Shown piece after piece: positions 8,199 through 16,985 of a stretch of 64,000 nucleotides of DNA. The stretch covers positions 1 through 64,000 of the forward strand of contig NZ_JACRWD010000004.1 of assembly GCF_014306135.1 (NCBI RefSeq), in the 5' to 3' direction. The stretch comes from Paraclostridium hominis (GTDB lineage: Bacteria > Bacillota > Clostridia > Peptostreptococcales > Peptostreptococcaceae). The notes beneath the pieces are model-generated. The model saw only the letters and a list, made by a program, of their open reading frames with translations, did no database searches and was not told where the DNA came from. The position numbers and the translations under genes were made by a program. Positions within the stretch are counted from its first letter, which is position 1. Every line of letters starts with the position of its first letter.

Positions 8199-8227
8199 GT
8201 GATTTTTTAGTGTTATTGGTATATAAT
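8197..8227 (+). promoter_or_regulatory. Promoter for cyclophilin gene
   Basis: TTGTGA at 8197 and overlapping TATATA / TATAAT boxes at 8220-8227, with 17-19 bases between. It abuts the preceding terminator. Confidence 0.55.
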
Positions 8228-8270
8228 ATAAAATGAGAATATAAAACTCATAAGAAAGGAAGTACATAAA

Positions 8271-8795
8271 ATGGAAAATAAAAATCCTATAGTAACTATA
8301 GAAATGGAAAATGGAAAGCAAATAAAAGTTGAGTTATATCCACATATAGCTCCAAATACAGTTAAAAACTTTGTATCTTTAGTAGAGTCAGGATACTATG
8401 ATGGAGTTACATTCCACAGAGTTATACCTGGATTTATGATACAAGGAGGATGCCCTAATGGAAATGGAATGGGTGGACCTGGATACTCTATAAAAGGAGA
8501 ATTTACTCAAAATGGACATACTAACAACTTAAAGCATGAAAGAGGAGTTATATCAATGGCTAGAACAATGGCTCCAAATTCTGCTGGTTCACAATTTTTC
8601 TTAATGCATGCAAATTCTCCACACCTAGATGGACAATATGCATCATTTGGTAGAATAATAGAAGGTCTTGATGTTGTAGATGAAATAGCTTCTGTTAAAA
8701 CTGATAGAATGGATAAACCTCAAACTCCACAAGTAATGAAAAAAGTTACAGTTGAAACATTTGGAAAAGATTATTCTGACGTAGAAAAAATTTAA
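8271..8795 (+). CDS. ppiB: Peptidyl-prolyl cis-trans isomerase (cyclophilin)
   Basis: Cytoplasmic cyclophilin-type prolyl isomerase of 174 residues. Signature: VTFHRVIPGFMIQGG (catalytic Arg in FHR), then SMARTMAPNSAGSQFFLM and LDGQYASFGRIIEG. No signal peptide. It assists protein folding by isomerising Xaa-Pro bonds. The ATG follows AAAGGA. The gene is monocistronic, with its own promoter and a shared bidirectional terminator against the convergent pyrophosphatase. Confidence 0.95.
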   Translation: MENKNPIVTIEMENGKQIKVELYPHIAPNTVKNFVSLVESGYYDGVTFHRVIPGFMIQGGCPNGNGMGGPGYSIKGEFTQNGHTNNLKHERGVISMARTMAPNSAGSQFFLMHANSPHLDGQYASFGRIIEGLDVVDEIASVKTDRMDKPQTPQVMKKVTVETFGKDYSDVEKI

Positions 8796-8816
8796 TTGTA
8801 TATTATATATGGTTAT

Positions 8817-8858
8817 AAAAAAAAAGAGATTCTTAAGTTTAAGAATCTCTTTTTTTTA
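8817..8858. terminator. Bidirectional terminator between cyclophilin and pyrophosphatase
   Basis: AGAGATTCTTA pairs perfectly with TAAGAATCTCT; A-runs and T-runs on the two sides serve both converging transcripts. Confidence 0.85.
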
Positions 8859-8868
8859 TATTTTAAAA

Positions 8869-9816
8869 TTATATATTTTTCTTAACTGCTTCTGTTAAAT
8901 TTGGAACTAATTGTTTCTTTCTTGAAACCGCACCTTCAACAAATACTCCTTGAGAAGCATTTACTTTAAATGCATCAGATATTATTTTATCTTCAGCTTT
9001 GTATATTAAATATGAACCTTCTTTTATTATATCTGTTACTGCTAATAATAACATATCAAAGTCAGTTCCATTTATATAACTTAAAAATTCATCTTGCTTA
9101 TTAAGAACTGCATCTATATCTAAAGTAAATACTTGTCCTATTCCTACCTTTTTGCCTTCCATATCAAATGGTTTAAAGTCCATATTTACTATTTCTTCAA
9201 CAGTAAATCCATCTAATGATGTACCAGCTTTAAACATATCCATAGCGTATTTTTCAACATCTACTTTAACTATTTTATTTAATTCTTCAACAGCTTTTTT
9301 ATCCATATCTGTAGTTGTTGGAGATTTAAATAATAATGTATCTGATAATATAGCAGACATTAAAAGACCAGCTATTTCATAAGGTATTTCAACATTATTT
9401 TCTTTAAACATTTGAGTTATTATTGTACAAGTACATCCAACAGGCATTAATCTCATTGATAAAGGAGTATCTGTTTTTAATCCTCCTAATTTATGATGAT
9501 CAACAACTTCTACTAAATCAGCATCTTCTAGTCCATCTATGCTTTGTCCGTACTCATTGTGGTCAACTAATATAACTTGAGGTTTACCTTCTAGTACTAA
9601 GTTAGCATCATCAATGCATATATTTGATATAGAAGTTAATACAGTTGGGGCATCAACTTTGAAGTAGTCTAAAACGAATTGAGCTTCTTTTCTAACTTCT
9701 CCTAAAGCATAAGCCTTAGCTGATTGTCCTAATTTATTTTTTAAGTATGCTAAAGATATTGCTGAACAGATTGAATCTGTATCAGGATTTTTATGACCAA
9801 AAACTAATAAAGTCAT
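8869..9816 (-). CDS. ppaC: Manganese-dependent inorganic pyrophosphatase
   Basis: Family II pyrophosphatase, 315 residues (usual about 310). It has the DHH-superfamily metal motifs: FGHKNPDTDSI at 6-16, VDHNEYGQS, the DHH motif VVDHHKLGG near 107-115, and the C-terminal DHHA2 substrate domain including the Arg-Lys stretch SRKKQLVP. It hydrolyses PPi in the cytoplasm with Mn2+ or Co2+. No CBS domains are present, so it is the short, unregulated form. The start follows AAAGGAG on the minus strand. Confidence 0.96.
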   Translation of the reverse strand: MTLLVFGHKNPDTDSICSAISLAYLKNKLGQSAKAYALGEVRKEAQFVLDYFKVDAPTVLTSISNICIDDANLVLEGKPQVILVDHNEYGQSIDGLEDADLVEVVDHHKLGGLKTDTPLSMRLMPVGCTCTIITQMFKENNVEIPYEIAGLLMSAILSDTLLFKSPTTTDMDKKAVEELNKIVKVDVEKYAMDMFKAGTSLDGFTVEEIVNMDFKPFDMEGKKVGIGQVFTLDIDAVLNKQDEFLSYINGTDFDMLLLAVTDIIKEGSYLIYKAEDKIISDAFKVNASQGVFVEGAVSRKKQLVPNLTEAVKKNI

Positions 9817-9926
9817 TTTAAGTCTCCTTTCATATTTGAAAAAAATTATGTATTAATTTTTATTTAAGTATACAAATTTAAAACTTTTTAATCGTAACTT
9901 ATATTATATCAAAAGGAGGGGAAATT

Positions 9927-10526
9927 TTGTTACAAAAACGTAAAAAAATTAATAACAATAAAGTTTTATTAATATTTATAATTATAGGAATCATATTGGG
10001 AATAACACTATCTTTAAAATTAATCTTTTCCGAAAAAGCTCCAAAAGATACATCGAAAGTATTAAATACTATAGAACAAGTATTAGAACTATCAACATCT
10101 AAATATAATTACAGCAATATAGTAACTATTAAGAAAGACAGAAGCTTTAAAAATATCAAGATACCTTTCACAGAAAAATCATTTATTATAAAGTACAATG
10201 GAGTAGTAAAGGGTGGTGTAAATTCAAAGGATATTACTATAGATAATGTAAAAAAAGACTCTATAACTGTAAATGTAGCAAAGTGTAGTATTATAGATCA
10301 CTACATAGATGAAGAAAATATATTTATTTATGATGTAAAAAATGCATTATTTAATAGAGTAAAAACAAATGAAGTTATAGATGAATTGGCAAATAGTAAA
10401 AAAGAATATGAGAAAAAAATTATAAAAGAAGGCTTTATGAATGATATAAGTCGTAGTGTAAAAAAGAGTTTGGAAAATAGCTTGAAGAACTTAGGGTATG
10501 AAGAAGTAATAATTAATTTTAAGTAA
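9927..10526 (+). CDS. DUF4230 domain membrane-anchored protein
   Basis: 199-residue protein of unknown function. An N-terminal signal anchor (residues about 13-33, a hydrophobic run after a basic start) precedes an extracytoplasmic DUF4230 domain with the usual pattern: VLELSTSKYNYSNIVTIK, FIIKYNGVVKGGVN, then a helical tail ending in a short strand (VIINF). TTG at 9927 is the start, as AAGGAGGGG lies 7 bases before it and no ATG is near. Divergent from ppaC and followed by its own terminator. Confidence 0.75.
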   Translation: MLQKRKKINNNKVLLIFIIIGIILGITLSLKLIFSEKAPKDTSKVLNTIEQVLELSTSKYNYSNIVTIKKDRSFKNIKIPFTEKSFIIKYNGVVKGGVNSKDITIDNVKKDSITVNVAKCSIIDHYIDEENIFIYDVKNALFNRVKTNEVIDELANSKKEYEKKIIKEGFMNDISRSVKKSLENSLKNLGYEEVIINFK

Positions 10527-10540
10527 TAAATATAATATAA

Positions 10541-10583
10541 AAAAATCCATCTGATTTTCAATAAATCAGATGGATTTTTTTAT
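10541..10583 (+). terminator. Terminator after DUF4230 gene
   Basis: Seventeen-bp stem: AAAAATCCATCTGATTT pairs with its complement across a 5-base loop, then a T-run. Confidence 0.9.
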
Positions 10584-10672
10584 TTTAAGATACTAAAGTT
10601 AATATCAAAAATAATTAGATTATTATATATTTTACAACATTAAATAATGGATAAAAAATTAACAAAAAATGA

Positions 10673-10701
10673 TTGACATTCTTTTTTGATAGGTATATTA
10701 T
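10673..10701 (+). promoter_or_regulatory. Strong sigmaA promoter of adhE
   Basis: TTGACA at 10673-10678, 17-base spacer, TATTAT at 10696-10701; the start of transcription would be near 10708. Confidence 0.8.
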
Positions 10702-10714
10702 ATAAACATAAATA

Positions 10715-10732
10715 TTGTTAAATAACTAACAT
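10715..10732 (+). promoter_or_regulatory. Rex operator upstream of adhE
   Basis: TTGTTAA ATAA CTAACAT matches the Rex consensus TTGTTAA N4 TTAACAA except at two positions in the right half. It sits just after the -10 box, where the redox repressor Rex would block transcription until NADH rises. Known Rex targets in clostridia include adhE. Confidence 0.7.
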
Positions 10733-10768
10733 TGAAATAAATAAACAACATTTTGGGAGGGTTTTAAA

Positions 10769-13399
10769 ATGAGTAAAGAAGCTAAAAAAGTAGTAAATAT
10801 GGGGACTAAGAAAGAATTAACAGCAGAAGAAAGAGTAAATGTTTTGGTCGAAAAAGCTAACAAGGCTAAAAAAGAGATGTTAAAATTAGACCAAAAAGCT
10901 GTAGATAAAATTGTTAAAGAAATGGCAAAGTGTGGTCTTGATAAACATATAGAACTTGCTCAACTAGCTGTAGATGAAACTCAAAGAGGGGTTTTTGAAG
11001 ATAAAGTAACTAAAAATATATTTGCAACAGAGTACGTTTACAATAGTATAAAGTACAATAAAACTGTTGGAGTTATAGAAGAAAATGAAGAAGAAAATTA
11101 TAAATTAATAGCAGAACCTATAGGAGTTATAGCAGGAGTAACGCCAGTTACTAACCCAACTTCAACAACAATGTTTAAATCTATAATAGCTATGAAAAGT
11201 AGAAACCCAATAATATTTAGCTTCCATCCATCAGCTCAAAAGTCTTCATCTGAAGCTGCGAAAGTAGTAAGAGATGCTGCAATAGCTGCTGGAGCCCCAA
11301 AAGATTGTATCCAATGGATAGAAGAACCTTCAATAGAAGCTTCAAATGCATTAATGAAAAATGATGGGGTATCATTAATACTAGCAACAGGGGGACCTGG
11401 TATGGTAAAAGCTGCATACTCTTCTGGAAAACCAGCATTAGGAGTTGGAGCAGGTAACGTACCTTGTTACATAGAAAAAACTGCTGATATTAAACAAGCA
11501 GTAAACGATTTAATATTATCAAAAACATTTGATAATGGAATGATATGTGCTTCAGAACAAGCCGTAATAATAGATGAAGAAATATATGATGACGTAGTAG
11601 CTTTAATGAAAGCTTATGATTGCTACTTTGTAAATAAAGAAGAAAAGAAATTACTAGAAGGTTTAGTTATAAATAAAGAAACTTGTACAATAAATGCTAA
11701 TATAGTAGGTCAAAGTGCATATAAAATAGCTGAAATGGCAGGAATAAAAAATGCTCCAAAGGATACAAAAATATTAGTTGCAGAGTTAGAAGGGGTAGGA
11801 CATGACTATCCTTTATCTAGGGAAAAATTAAGTCCAGTATTAGCTTGCTATAAAGTAAAAGGTTATAAAGAAGGAATACAAAGATGTGTTGAAATGACAG
11901 AGTTTGGAGGTCTTGGACACTCCGCTGTTATTCACTCACACAACGATGATATAATATTAGAATTTGGTGAAAAGGTTAGAACAGGTAGATTACTTGTTAA
12001 TGCACCATCAACTCACGGTGCTATAGGGGATATATATAATGTAAATATGCCATCATTAACGTTAGGATGTGGATCTATGGGTAATAACTCAACAACAGAC
12101 AATGTATCAGCAGTAAACTTAATAAATGTTAAAAAAGTTACTATGAGAAGAAACAATATGCAATGGTTTAGAATACCTGAAAGAGTTTACCATGAATTTG
12201 GTTCAGTAAGCTATTTAGAAAAAATGGCAGATACTAATAGAGTAATGATAGTTACAGATAGAATGATGGTTCAGTTAGGGTATGTAGATAAGTTAACTTA
12301 CCATTTAAGAAAAAGAAATAATCCAGTAATGATAGAAGTATTTGCAGATGTTGAACCAGATCCATCAGTAGAAACTGTATTAAATGGTGCAAATGTTATG
12401 AGACAATTTAAACCAGATACAATAATAGCTTTAGGTGGAGGTTCATCAATGGATGCAGCTAAAGGTATGTGGTTATTCTATGAAAACCCTGAAGTTGACT
12501 TTGATGACTTAAGATTAAGATTTATGGATATAAGAAAAAGAGTATTTAAATTCCCTAAACTAGGAAGACAAGCTAAATTAGTAGCTATACCAACTACATC
12601 AGGAACAGGTTCAGAGGTTACATCTTTTGCAGTTGTTACAGATAAAGTTAACAATGTTAAATATCCTTTAGCAGATTATGAATTAACTCCAGATATAGCA
12701 ATAATAGATCCAAACTTTGTAATGACTGTACCAAAATCTGTTACAGCAGATACAGGAGTAGATGTATTAACTCACGCTATAGAAGCTTATGTTTCTGTAA
12801 TGGCTACTGATTACACAGATGCATTAGCTATAAAAGCAATAGAAATGGTATTTGAATATCTTCCAAGAGCATATAAAGATGGAAGTGACAGAGAAGCAAG
12901 AGAGAAAATGCATAATGCATCATGTATGGCAGGAATGGCATTTGCAAATGCATTCTTAGGTATAAACCATTCATTAGCTCATAAGCTTGGTTCAGAATTC
13001 CATATACCACATGGTAGAGCAAATGCAGTTTTATTACCTTATGTTATAAGATATAATGCTACTAAACCAACTAAGTTCTCTGCATTCCCTAAATACAAAT
13101 CATTTGTAGCTGATAAAAAATATGCAGAAATAGCTAAGTATATAGGTCTTAAAGCTAATACTACTGAAGAAGGTGTAAATAATTTAATAGATGCTATAAA
13201 CAAATTATTAGTTGAATTAAATATACCTAAAACTATAGCTGAATGTGGAGTGAGTGAAAAAGACTTTATGGCATCAGTTGATAAATTAGCATTAGATGCA
13301 TTTGATGATCAATGTACTCCAGCAAATCCAAGATATCCATTAGTATCTGAATTAAAAGATATATACTTAACTGCTTTTGGAAAAGGTGAAAATAAATAA
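10769..13399 (+). CDS. adhE: Bifunctional acetaldehyde-CoA/alcohol dehydrogenase
   Basis: 876-residue fusion with the length and order typical of AdhE. The N-terminal CoA-acylating aldehyde dehydrogenase half (about 1-450) contains the catalytic Cys in NGMICASEQ. The C-terminal iron-dependent alcohol dehydrogenase half (about 465-870) contains GGGSSMDAAK for NAD(H) and the Fe ligands in GINHSLAHKLGSEFHIPHG. It converts acetyl-CoA to ethanol while reoxidising two NADH, and AdhE proteins form spirosome filaments. GGGAGGG precedes the ATG. Promoter and Rex site upstream indicate induction under a high NADH/NAD ratio. Single-gene unit. Confidence 0.97.
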   Translation: MSKEAKKVVNMGTKKELTAEERVNVLVEKANKAKKEMLKLDQKAVDKIVKEMAKCGLDKHIELAQLAVDETQRGVFEDKVTKNIFATEYVYNSIKYNKTVGVIEENEEENYKLIAEPIGVIAGVTPVTNPTSTTMFKSIIAMKSRNPIIFSFHPSAQKSSSEAAKVVRDAAIAAGAPKDCIQWIEEPSIEASNALMKNDGVSLILATGGPGMVKAAYSSGKPALGVGAGNVPCYIEKTADIKQAVNDLILSKTFDNGMICASEQAVIIDEEIYDDVVALMKAYDCYFVNKEEKKLLEGLVINKETCTINANIVGQSAYKIAEMAGIKNAPKDTKILVAELEGVGHDYPLSREKLSPVLACYKVKGYKEGIQRCVEMTEFGGLGHSAVIHSHNDDIILEFGEKVRTGRLLVNAPSTHGAIGDIYNVNMPSLTLGCGSMGNNSTTDNVSAVNLINVKKVTMRRNNMQWFRIPERVYHEFGSVSYLEKMADTNRVMIVTDRMMVQLGYVDKLTYHLRKRNNPVMIEVFADVEPDPSVETVLNGANVMRQFKPDTIIALGGGSSMDAAKGMWLFYENPEVDFDDLRLRFMDIRKRVFKFPKLGRQAKLVAIPTTSGTGSEVTSFAVVTDKVNNVKYPLADYELTPDIAIIDPNFVMTVPKSVTADTGVDVLTHAIEAYVSVMATDYTDALAIKAIEMVFEYLPRAYKDGSDREAREKMHNASCMAGMAFANAFLGINHSLAHKLGSEFHIPHGRANAVLLPYVIRYNATKPTKFSAFPKYKSFVADKKYAEIAKYIGLKANTTEEGVNNLIDAINKLLVELNIPKTIAECGVSEKDFMASVDKLALDAFDDQCTPANPRYPLVSELKDIYLTAFGKGENK

Positions 13400-13488
13400 A
13401 GGCTATATGAGAAAATTAGAATTTTAGAGAAGATAAATTTATTAATCTAAATTATTGAATTGTATTTTATTAACAACATATAAAATTA

Positions 13489-13520
13489 AAAGGGGCCTAT
13501 TAAGGCCCCCTTATTATTTT
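13489..13520. terminator. Terminator after adhE, probably bidirectional
   Basis: GGGGCCT / AGGCCCC stem with a 4-base loop. T-rich tails on both sides can serve adhE and the convergent gene ending at 13532. Confidence 0.75.
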
Positions 13521-13531
13521 ATAGTAAATTT

Positions 13532-13873
13532 TTATAAAGATAGTTTCTTTTTACTAAATATTACTTTTTCATGATTATTTTTAATACATATACTAGAATC
13601 AGCACAATTGATTTCAAAATTTGCAAATGCGGAAAATAAATCTATATCTCTCATAAAGTGAACCGTCATTGAATTACTAGATTTATTAAATCTCAGTATA
13701 ATGGACCTAACAAAAGGAAATTGAACTCTAGATGAAAAGAAGCTATTATCAGAGCAATCTATATCTACACTTCTATAATTGACATCAATGAATAAATCAA
13801 CATCATCATTCTCTTCTCTTATAATTCTATAATCAAAATCTGTATCTAAGTTTAAGTTATATATTTTTATCAT
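13532..13873 (-). CDS. Hypothetical protein, beta-rich, 113 residues
   Basis: Not recognised. The protein begins MIKIYNLNLDTDFDYRII and shows alternating hydrophobic/polar strands, many Asp and Ser residues, no membrane segment and no signal peptide, suggesting a small cytoplasmic beta-sheet protein. ATG at 13873 is preferred because AAGGAG lies 9 bases before it; an in-frame TTG two codons upstream would be too close to that site. It is separated from the next minus-strand gene by about 230 bases with hairpins, so it probably has its own promoter there. Confidence 0.6.
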   Translation of the reverse strand: MIKIYNLNLDTDFDYRIIREENDDVDLFIDVNYRSVDIDCSDNSFFSSRVQFPFVRSIILRFNKSSNSMTVHFMRDIDLFSAFANFEINCADSSICIKNNHEKVIFSKKKLSL

Positions 13874-13944
13874 AAACAACAGCTCCTTTTTAATAATTAC
13901 TTAGTAAATTATTATATATTATATATTAAAAATAACAATATATA

Positions 13945-13982
13945 TAATAAAAAAAAGAGCTTTCATAGGGGAATGAAAGCTC
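13945..13982 (-). terminator. Minus-strand terminator in a gene-free gap
   Basis: Perfect 10-bp stem GAGCTTTCAT / ATGAAAGCTC, 6-base loop, with a run of T on the minus strand. No minus-strand gene ends just before it, because the gene at 14107 has its own terminator. A short RNA may therefore end here. Confidence 0.6.
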
Positions 13983-14003
13983 ATAATTGGGGGAGATTGA
14001 GTT

Positions 14004-14040
14004 AAATATTGTTTATATACTAGTATTATTAACAATATTT
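14004..14040. repeat. Inverted repeat in gap 13874-14106
   Basis: AAATATTGTT (14004-14013) is the perfect reverse complement of AACAATATTT (14031-14040). The inner bases contain a second short palindrome, ATACTAGTAT. It could be an RNA hairpin on the minus strand or a protein-binding site. Confidence 0.45.
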
Positions 14041-14071
14041 ATAGTTTTATACAGAAAAAATAAAAAAGTAT

Positions 14072-14101
14072 AAAAATATCCCTAACAAATTGTTAGGGAT
14101 A
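14072..14101 (-). terminator. Terminator of the 82-residue gene
   Basis: Perfect 10-bp stem ATCCCTAACA / TGTTAGGGAT with a 3-base loop, followed on the minus strand by a T-run. Confidence 0.8.
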
Positions 14102-14106
14102 TAAAA

Positions 14107-14355
14107 CTATCTTTTATTAACAAATTTAGGACCTAAATACTTTCTTATTTCTTCTTCTGGAGAGAAGTCATCTATTAAAATTTCTCTTCCACTGTCTTCT
14201 AATATAACTAAAACTTCACAGTCACCTTGTAAGAAGAATTTTCTAACTGTTTCTTCTCTTACTTCTCTGATTTTAGTTACATTTTTTTTCTTTTTCTCGT
14301 AGTCTTTTGTATAGTAACTTTCCATCATATTTATAACCTTAGTATATCTATTCAT
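14107..14355 (-). CDS. Hypothetical protein, charged, 82 residues
   Basis: Unrecognised small soluble protein. The first half is very basic (MESYYTKDYEKKKKNVTKIREVREETV) and probably helical. The second half reads like a small beta unit with acidic residues (EVLVILEDSGREILIDDFSPEEEIRKYLG). The start has AGGAGGT 9 bases upstream. It is divergent from the YkgJ-type gene and followed by a clear terminator, so it is a real single-gene unit despite its size. Confidence 0.65.
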   Translation of the reverse strand: MNRYTKVINMMESYYTKDYEKKKKNVTKIREVREETVRKFFLQGDCEVLVILEDSGREILIDDFSPEEEIRKYLGPKFVNKR

Positions 14356-14440
14356 ATAAAGTACCTCCTATAAAATTCAAAAAAATGTGTTATAATAATT
14401 GTTTGTATTAACCTAATAATTATAACAAGGAGTAATAATA

Positions 14441-15169
14441 ATGGCTAGCCTAAAAAAGATTGATATAGAGAAAAGCATAGAGTTTGCTAAAAACAATGGT
14501 TTAATCAGTGAATTAAATAAAGTATATGAAACTGTACCAAGTGGAGATTGCACTGGATGTGGAAATTGTTGTATGGAATCAGTAGGTATAAACTTAGTAG
14601 AGTTTATAAATATATATAACCACTTAAAAAACAATAAAGATTTAAGAAAAAGATGTTTAGACAAGGTAATAGATTATTACTTCTTAGAGTATATAAAAAA
14701 GAGTCCGTGTCCTTTTAAAGATGAAGACAACAGATGTTTAATATATGAAGTTAGACCTTTAAATTGTAGGATTTATGGACACTGGATTAAAAGCGATTAT
14801 AATTTGAATTTAAACAATATAAATAAGAGAAATAAAGATTATGCAAATTTAATAAAATCTAAATATGGTTTTGATATTAATGATGATGTTGTAAATTATA
14901 AAATAAACTATTGTGAAGATTTTAAACCAAGTGAGAGATACTTAGAAAAGCATGAAAGATTAAATTTTTCTGATTCATTAATGATTTTAGATTCTAAGAT
15001 ATATTCAAGTGGAGTTATTGATATAGAATTTAAAGATAGAGGTATCGTTGAATATTTTATAGAGTCTTTATTATATGAAGATGTGGCGTATAATATAAAG
15101 ATAAAGGTATCAAAAGACGAAAATATTAGGAGTAGGGCATTAAGAAGATTAAAAAAAATAGTATTGTAA
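14441..15169 (+). CDS. YkgJ family cysteine-cluster protein
   Basis: 242 residues with the YkgJ zinc/iron-chelating cluster: DCTGCGNCCMES near the N-terminus, then CPFKDEDNRCLIYEVRPLNCRIYG, and a late Cys in YCEDF. The spaced cysteines probably bind an Fe-S cluster or zinc. Function in the family is unsettled. The start follows AAGGAG. The next gene (MBL fold) begins about 10 bases after the stop, so the two are likely co-transcribed. Confidence 0.82.
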   Translation: MASLKKIDIEKSIEFAKNNGLISELNKVYETVPSGDCTGCGNCCMESVGINLVEFINIYNHLKNNKDLRKRCLDKVIDYYFLEYIKKSPCPFKDEDNRCLIYEVRPLNCRIYGHWIKSDYNLNLNNINKRNKDYANLIKSKYGFDINDDVVNYKINYCEDFKPSERYLEKHERLNFSDSLMILDSKIYSSGVIDIEFKDRGIVEYFIESLLYEDVAYNIKIKVSKDENIRSRALRRLKKIVL

Positions 15170-15179
15170 GGTGATTCTA

Positions 15180-16085
15180 ATGAGGCTAATAAATATAAAG
15201 GGAAACTCTTTTTATATAAAAGGTGGTACTAATACAGGCGTTTATATATTTGAAGACAAAAGTGCACTAATTATAGACCCAGGATTACCAGGAGCTAGAC
15301 CAAGAAATATAATAAGAGACCTTGAAAAAGATGGCATAGAAGTAAAATGGATAATAAATACACATGAACATAATGATCATTATGGTGCAGGTTATCAATT
15401 CAAAGATAAATTTAAAGATCTGATTAACATGTCTAGTAAAGATAGTAAACCTTATATTGATAATCCAATTTTATTTTCAGCATATATAATGGGTGGAAAC
15501 ACTAATGAGTTTTTAAATACTATACTAACAAATAAAAATATGGAAACAGTTAATATAGATAAAACAATAGAACCAGGTAGAATTATAATAAATAATGAAT
15601 ATATAGATATAATAGATTTAAAAGGACATACACTAGGGTCTATAGGTGTTCTTACTAAAGATAAAGTATTTTTCATAGGTGATACATTAGTAAGTGAAGA
15701 GCTACTAAGTAAATTTGAATTGTTATTTTTATTTGATATAGAAGCCTATTTAAAATCATTAAGCATATTAGAAATTATAGACTTTGAGTATGTTGTATTA
15801 GGTCATGGAAAAAAAGTATTAAGTAGAAATGAAGCCTTAGAATTGGCTAAAAAACATGAACTTTGTGTAATGAAATATTTAAATCAATTAAGAGAATTAA
15901 CTAAAGAACCTAAAAATTTAGAATCTATATTAAAAACTATATTAAACAATAATAAATTAAGTTATAATTATAAAGAATATCATTTTTTTAAGTCAACATT
16001 GGTAAGTATGATAAGTTACTTAACAAAATTAGGAGAACTAAATTATGATTTAAGAGATGGAGATGTTCTTTATTATACAAAATGA
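15180..16085 (+). CDS. MBL-fold metallo-hydrolase
   Basis: Metallo-beta-lactamase fold hydrolase of 301 residues. The zinc motif THEHNDHYG (HxHxDH) lies near 62-70, with further ligands at DLKGHTLGSIG (His), FIGDTLVS (Asp) and VLGHGKKV (His), as in glyoxalase II-like enzymes. A C-terminal helical extension of about 80 residues (ELTKEPKNLESILKTI onward) resembles the added domain of LACTB2-like proteins. ATG 15180 is chosen since AAGGTGA lies just before it; an in-frame GTG at 15171 lies within that site. Substrate unknown. Confidence 0.85.
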   Translation: MRLINIKGNSFYIKGGTNTGVYIFEDKSALIIDPGLPGARPRNIIRDLEKDGIEVKWIINTHEHNDHYGAGYQFKDKFKDLINMSSKDSKPYIDNPILFSAYIMGGNTNEFLNTILTNKNMETVNIDKTIEPGRIIINNEYIDIIDLKGHTLGSIGVLTKDKVFFIGDTLVSEELLSKFELLFLFDIEAYLKSLSILEIIDFEYVVLGHGKKVLSRNEALELAKKHELCVMKYLNQLRELTKEPKNLESILKTILNNNKLSYNYKEYHFFKSTLVSMISYLTKLGELNYDLRDGDVLYYTK

Positions 16086-16143
16086 TTAGAAATTATGTTA
16101 AAATATAGAAGTTGGTAAATTTGAAAATAAAGGGTGAGAAATA

Positions 16144-16938
16144 ATGGAATACGAAAAGTGGGATAAGATACTTGTTCCTTATGAACACGCTGTTGAAGAA
16201 CTTAAAGTTAAGTTTAAGAATATAAGAAAAGAGCTTTTAAAAAAAGGAGAATATTCTCCTATAGAGTTTGTAACAGGTAGAACGAAAAAAATAGCATCAA
16301 TAATATCTAAAGCAAAAAGATTAGATATTTCAGATATAGAGGAAATGGAAGATATAGCTGGTATAAGAATAATGTGCCAGTTTGTTGAAGATATATATAC
16401 AATAGTTGAACTTATAAGATCAAGAAATGATATGAAAATAGTTTATGAGAAAGACTATATAGAAAATTTTAAAGATAGTGGATATAGAAGTTATCATGTA
16501 ATAATAAAATATCCTATAAATACAGCACACGGATATAAGGAAATTTTATGTGAAATACAAATAAGAACATTAGCTATGAACTTTTGGGCAACTATAGAAC
16601 ATTCATTAAAATATAAATATGAACATTACATACCAGAAGACTTAGCAATGAGATTAAGAAGAGCAGCTGATGCAGCATTTTTATTAGATCAAGAAATGAG
16701 TGAAATTAGAGAACATATAATGAAAGCTCAAGTAATGTATCAAGTAAAATCTATAACAGTAAGAGATGTATTAGGTAAGATACAAGAATTATATGATCTA
16801 GGAGAAACTCAAAAAGCTATAATATATCAAAGAAGATTAGATAAAATTGATAGTGAGAAAGATATAACTGAAATAATAGCTCTAAAAAGTGAGATAGATA
16901 CTTTGTTAGAAGGGTATAATAAAAAAAGAAGAGGGTAG
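16144..16938 (+). CDS. relQ: Small alarmone synthetase (RelQ/YjbM-type GTP pyrophosphokinase)
   Basis: 264-residue single-domain RelA/SpoT-type synthetase that makes (p)ppGpp from ATP and GTP/GDP. Motifs: VTGRTKKIASI, the conserved EDIAGIRIMCQFVEDIY, SGYRSYHVIIKYP and EIQIRTLAMNFWATIEHSLKYKY. There is no HD hydrolase domain, so it is synthesis-only, and no TGS/ACT regulatory region. A C-terminal helical tail of about 60 residues probably supports tetramer formation. GGGTGAG lies before the ATG. Downstream is a phosphoesterase gene. Confidence 0.93.
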   Translation: MEYEKWDKILVPYEHAVEELKVKFKNIRKELLKKGEYSPIEFVTGRTKKIASIISKAKRLDISDIEEMEDIAGIRIMCQFVEDIYTIVELIRSRNDMKIVYEKDYIENFKDSGYRSYHVIIKYPINTAHGYKEILCEIQIRTLAMNFWATIEHSLKYKYEHYIPEDLAMRLRRAADAAFLLDQEMSEIREHIMKAQVMYQVKSITVRDVLGKIQELYDLGETQKAIIYQRRLDKIDSEKDITEIIALKSEIDTLLEGYNKKRRG

Positions 16939-16957
16939 AAATCTCGCTTCTTTTTTT
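16922..16957 (+). terminator. AT-rich hairpin at end of relQ
   Basis: AAAAAAGAAG pairs with CTTCTTTTTT across a 15-base loop and a T-run follows. The stem overlaps the last codons; strength is doubtful. Confidence 0.45.
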
Positions 16958-16985
16958 AATTTTAAAATAAAGAAAGGACATTAAT

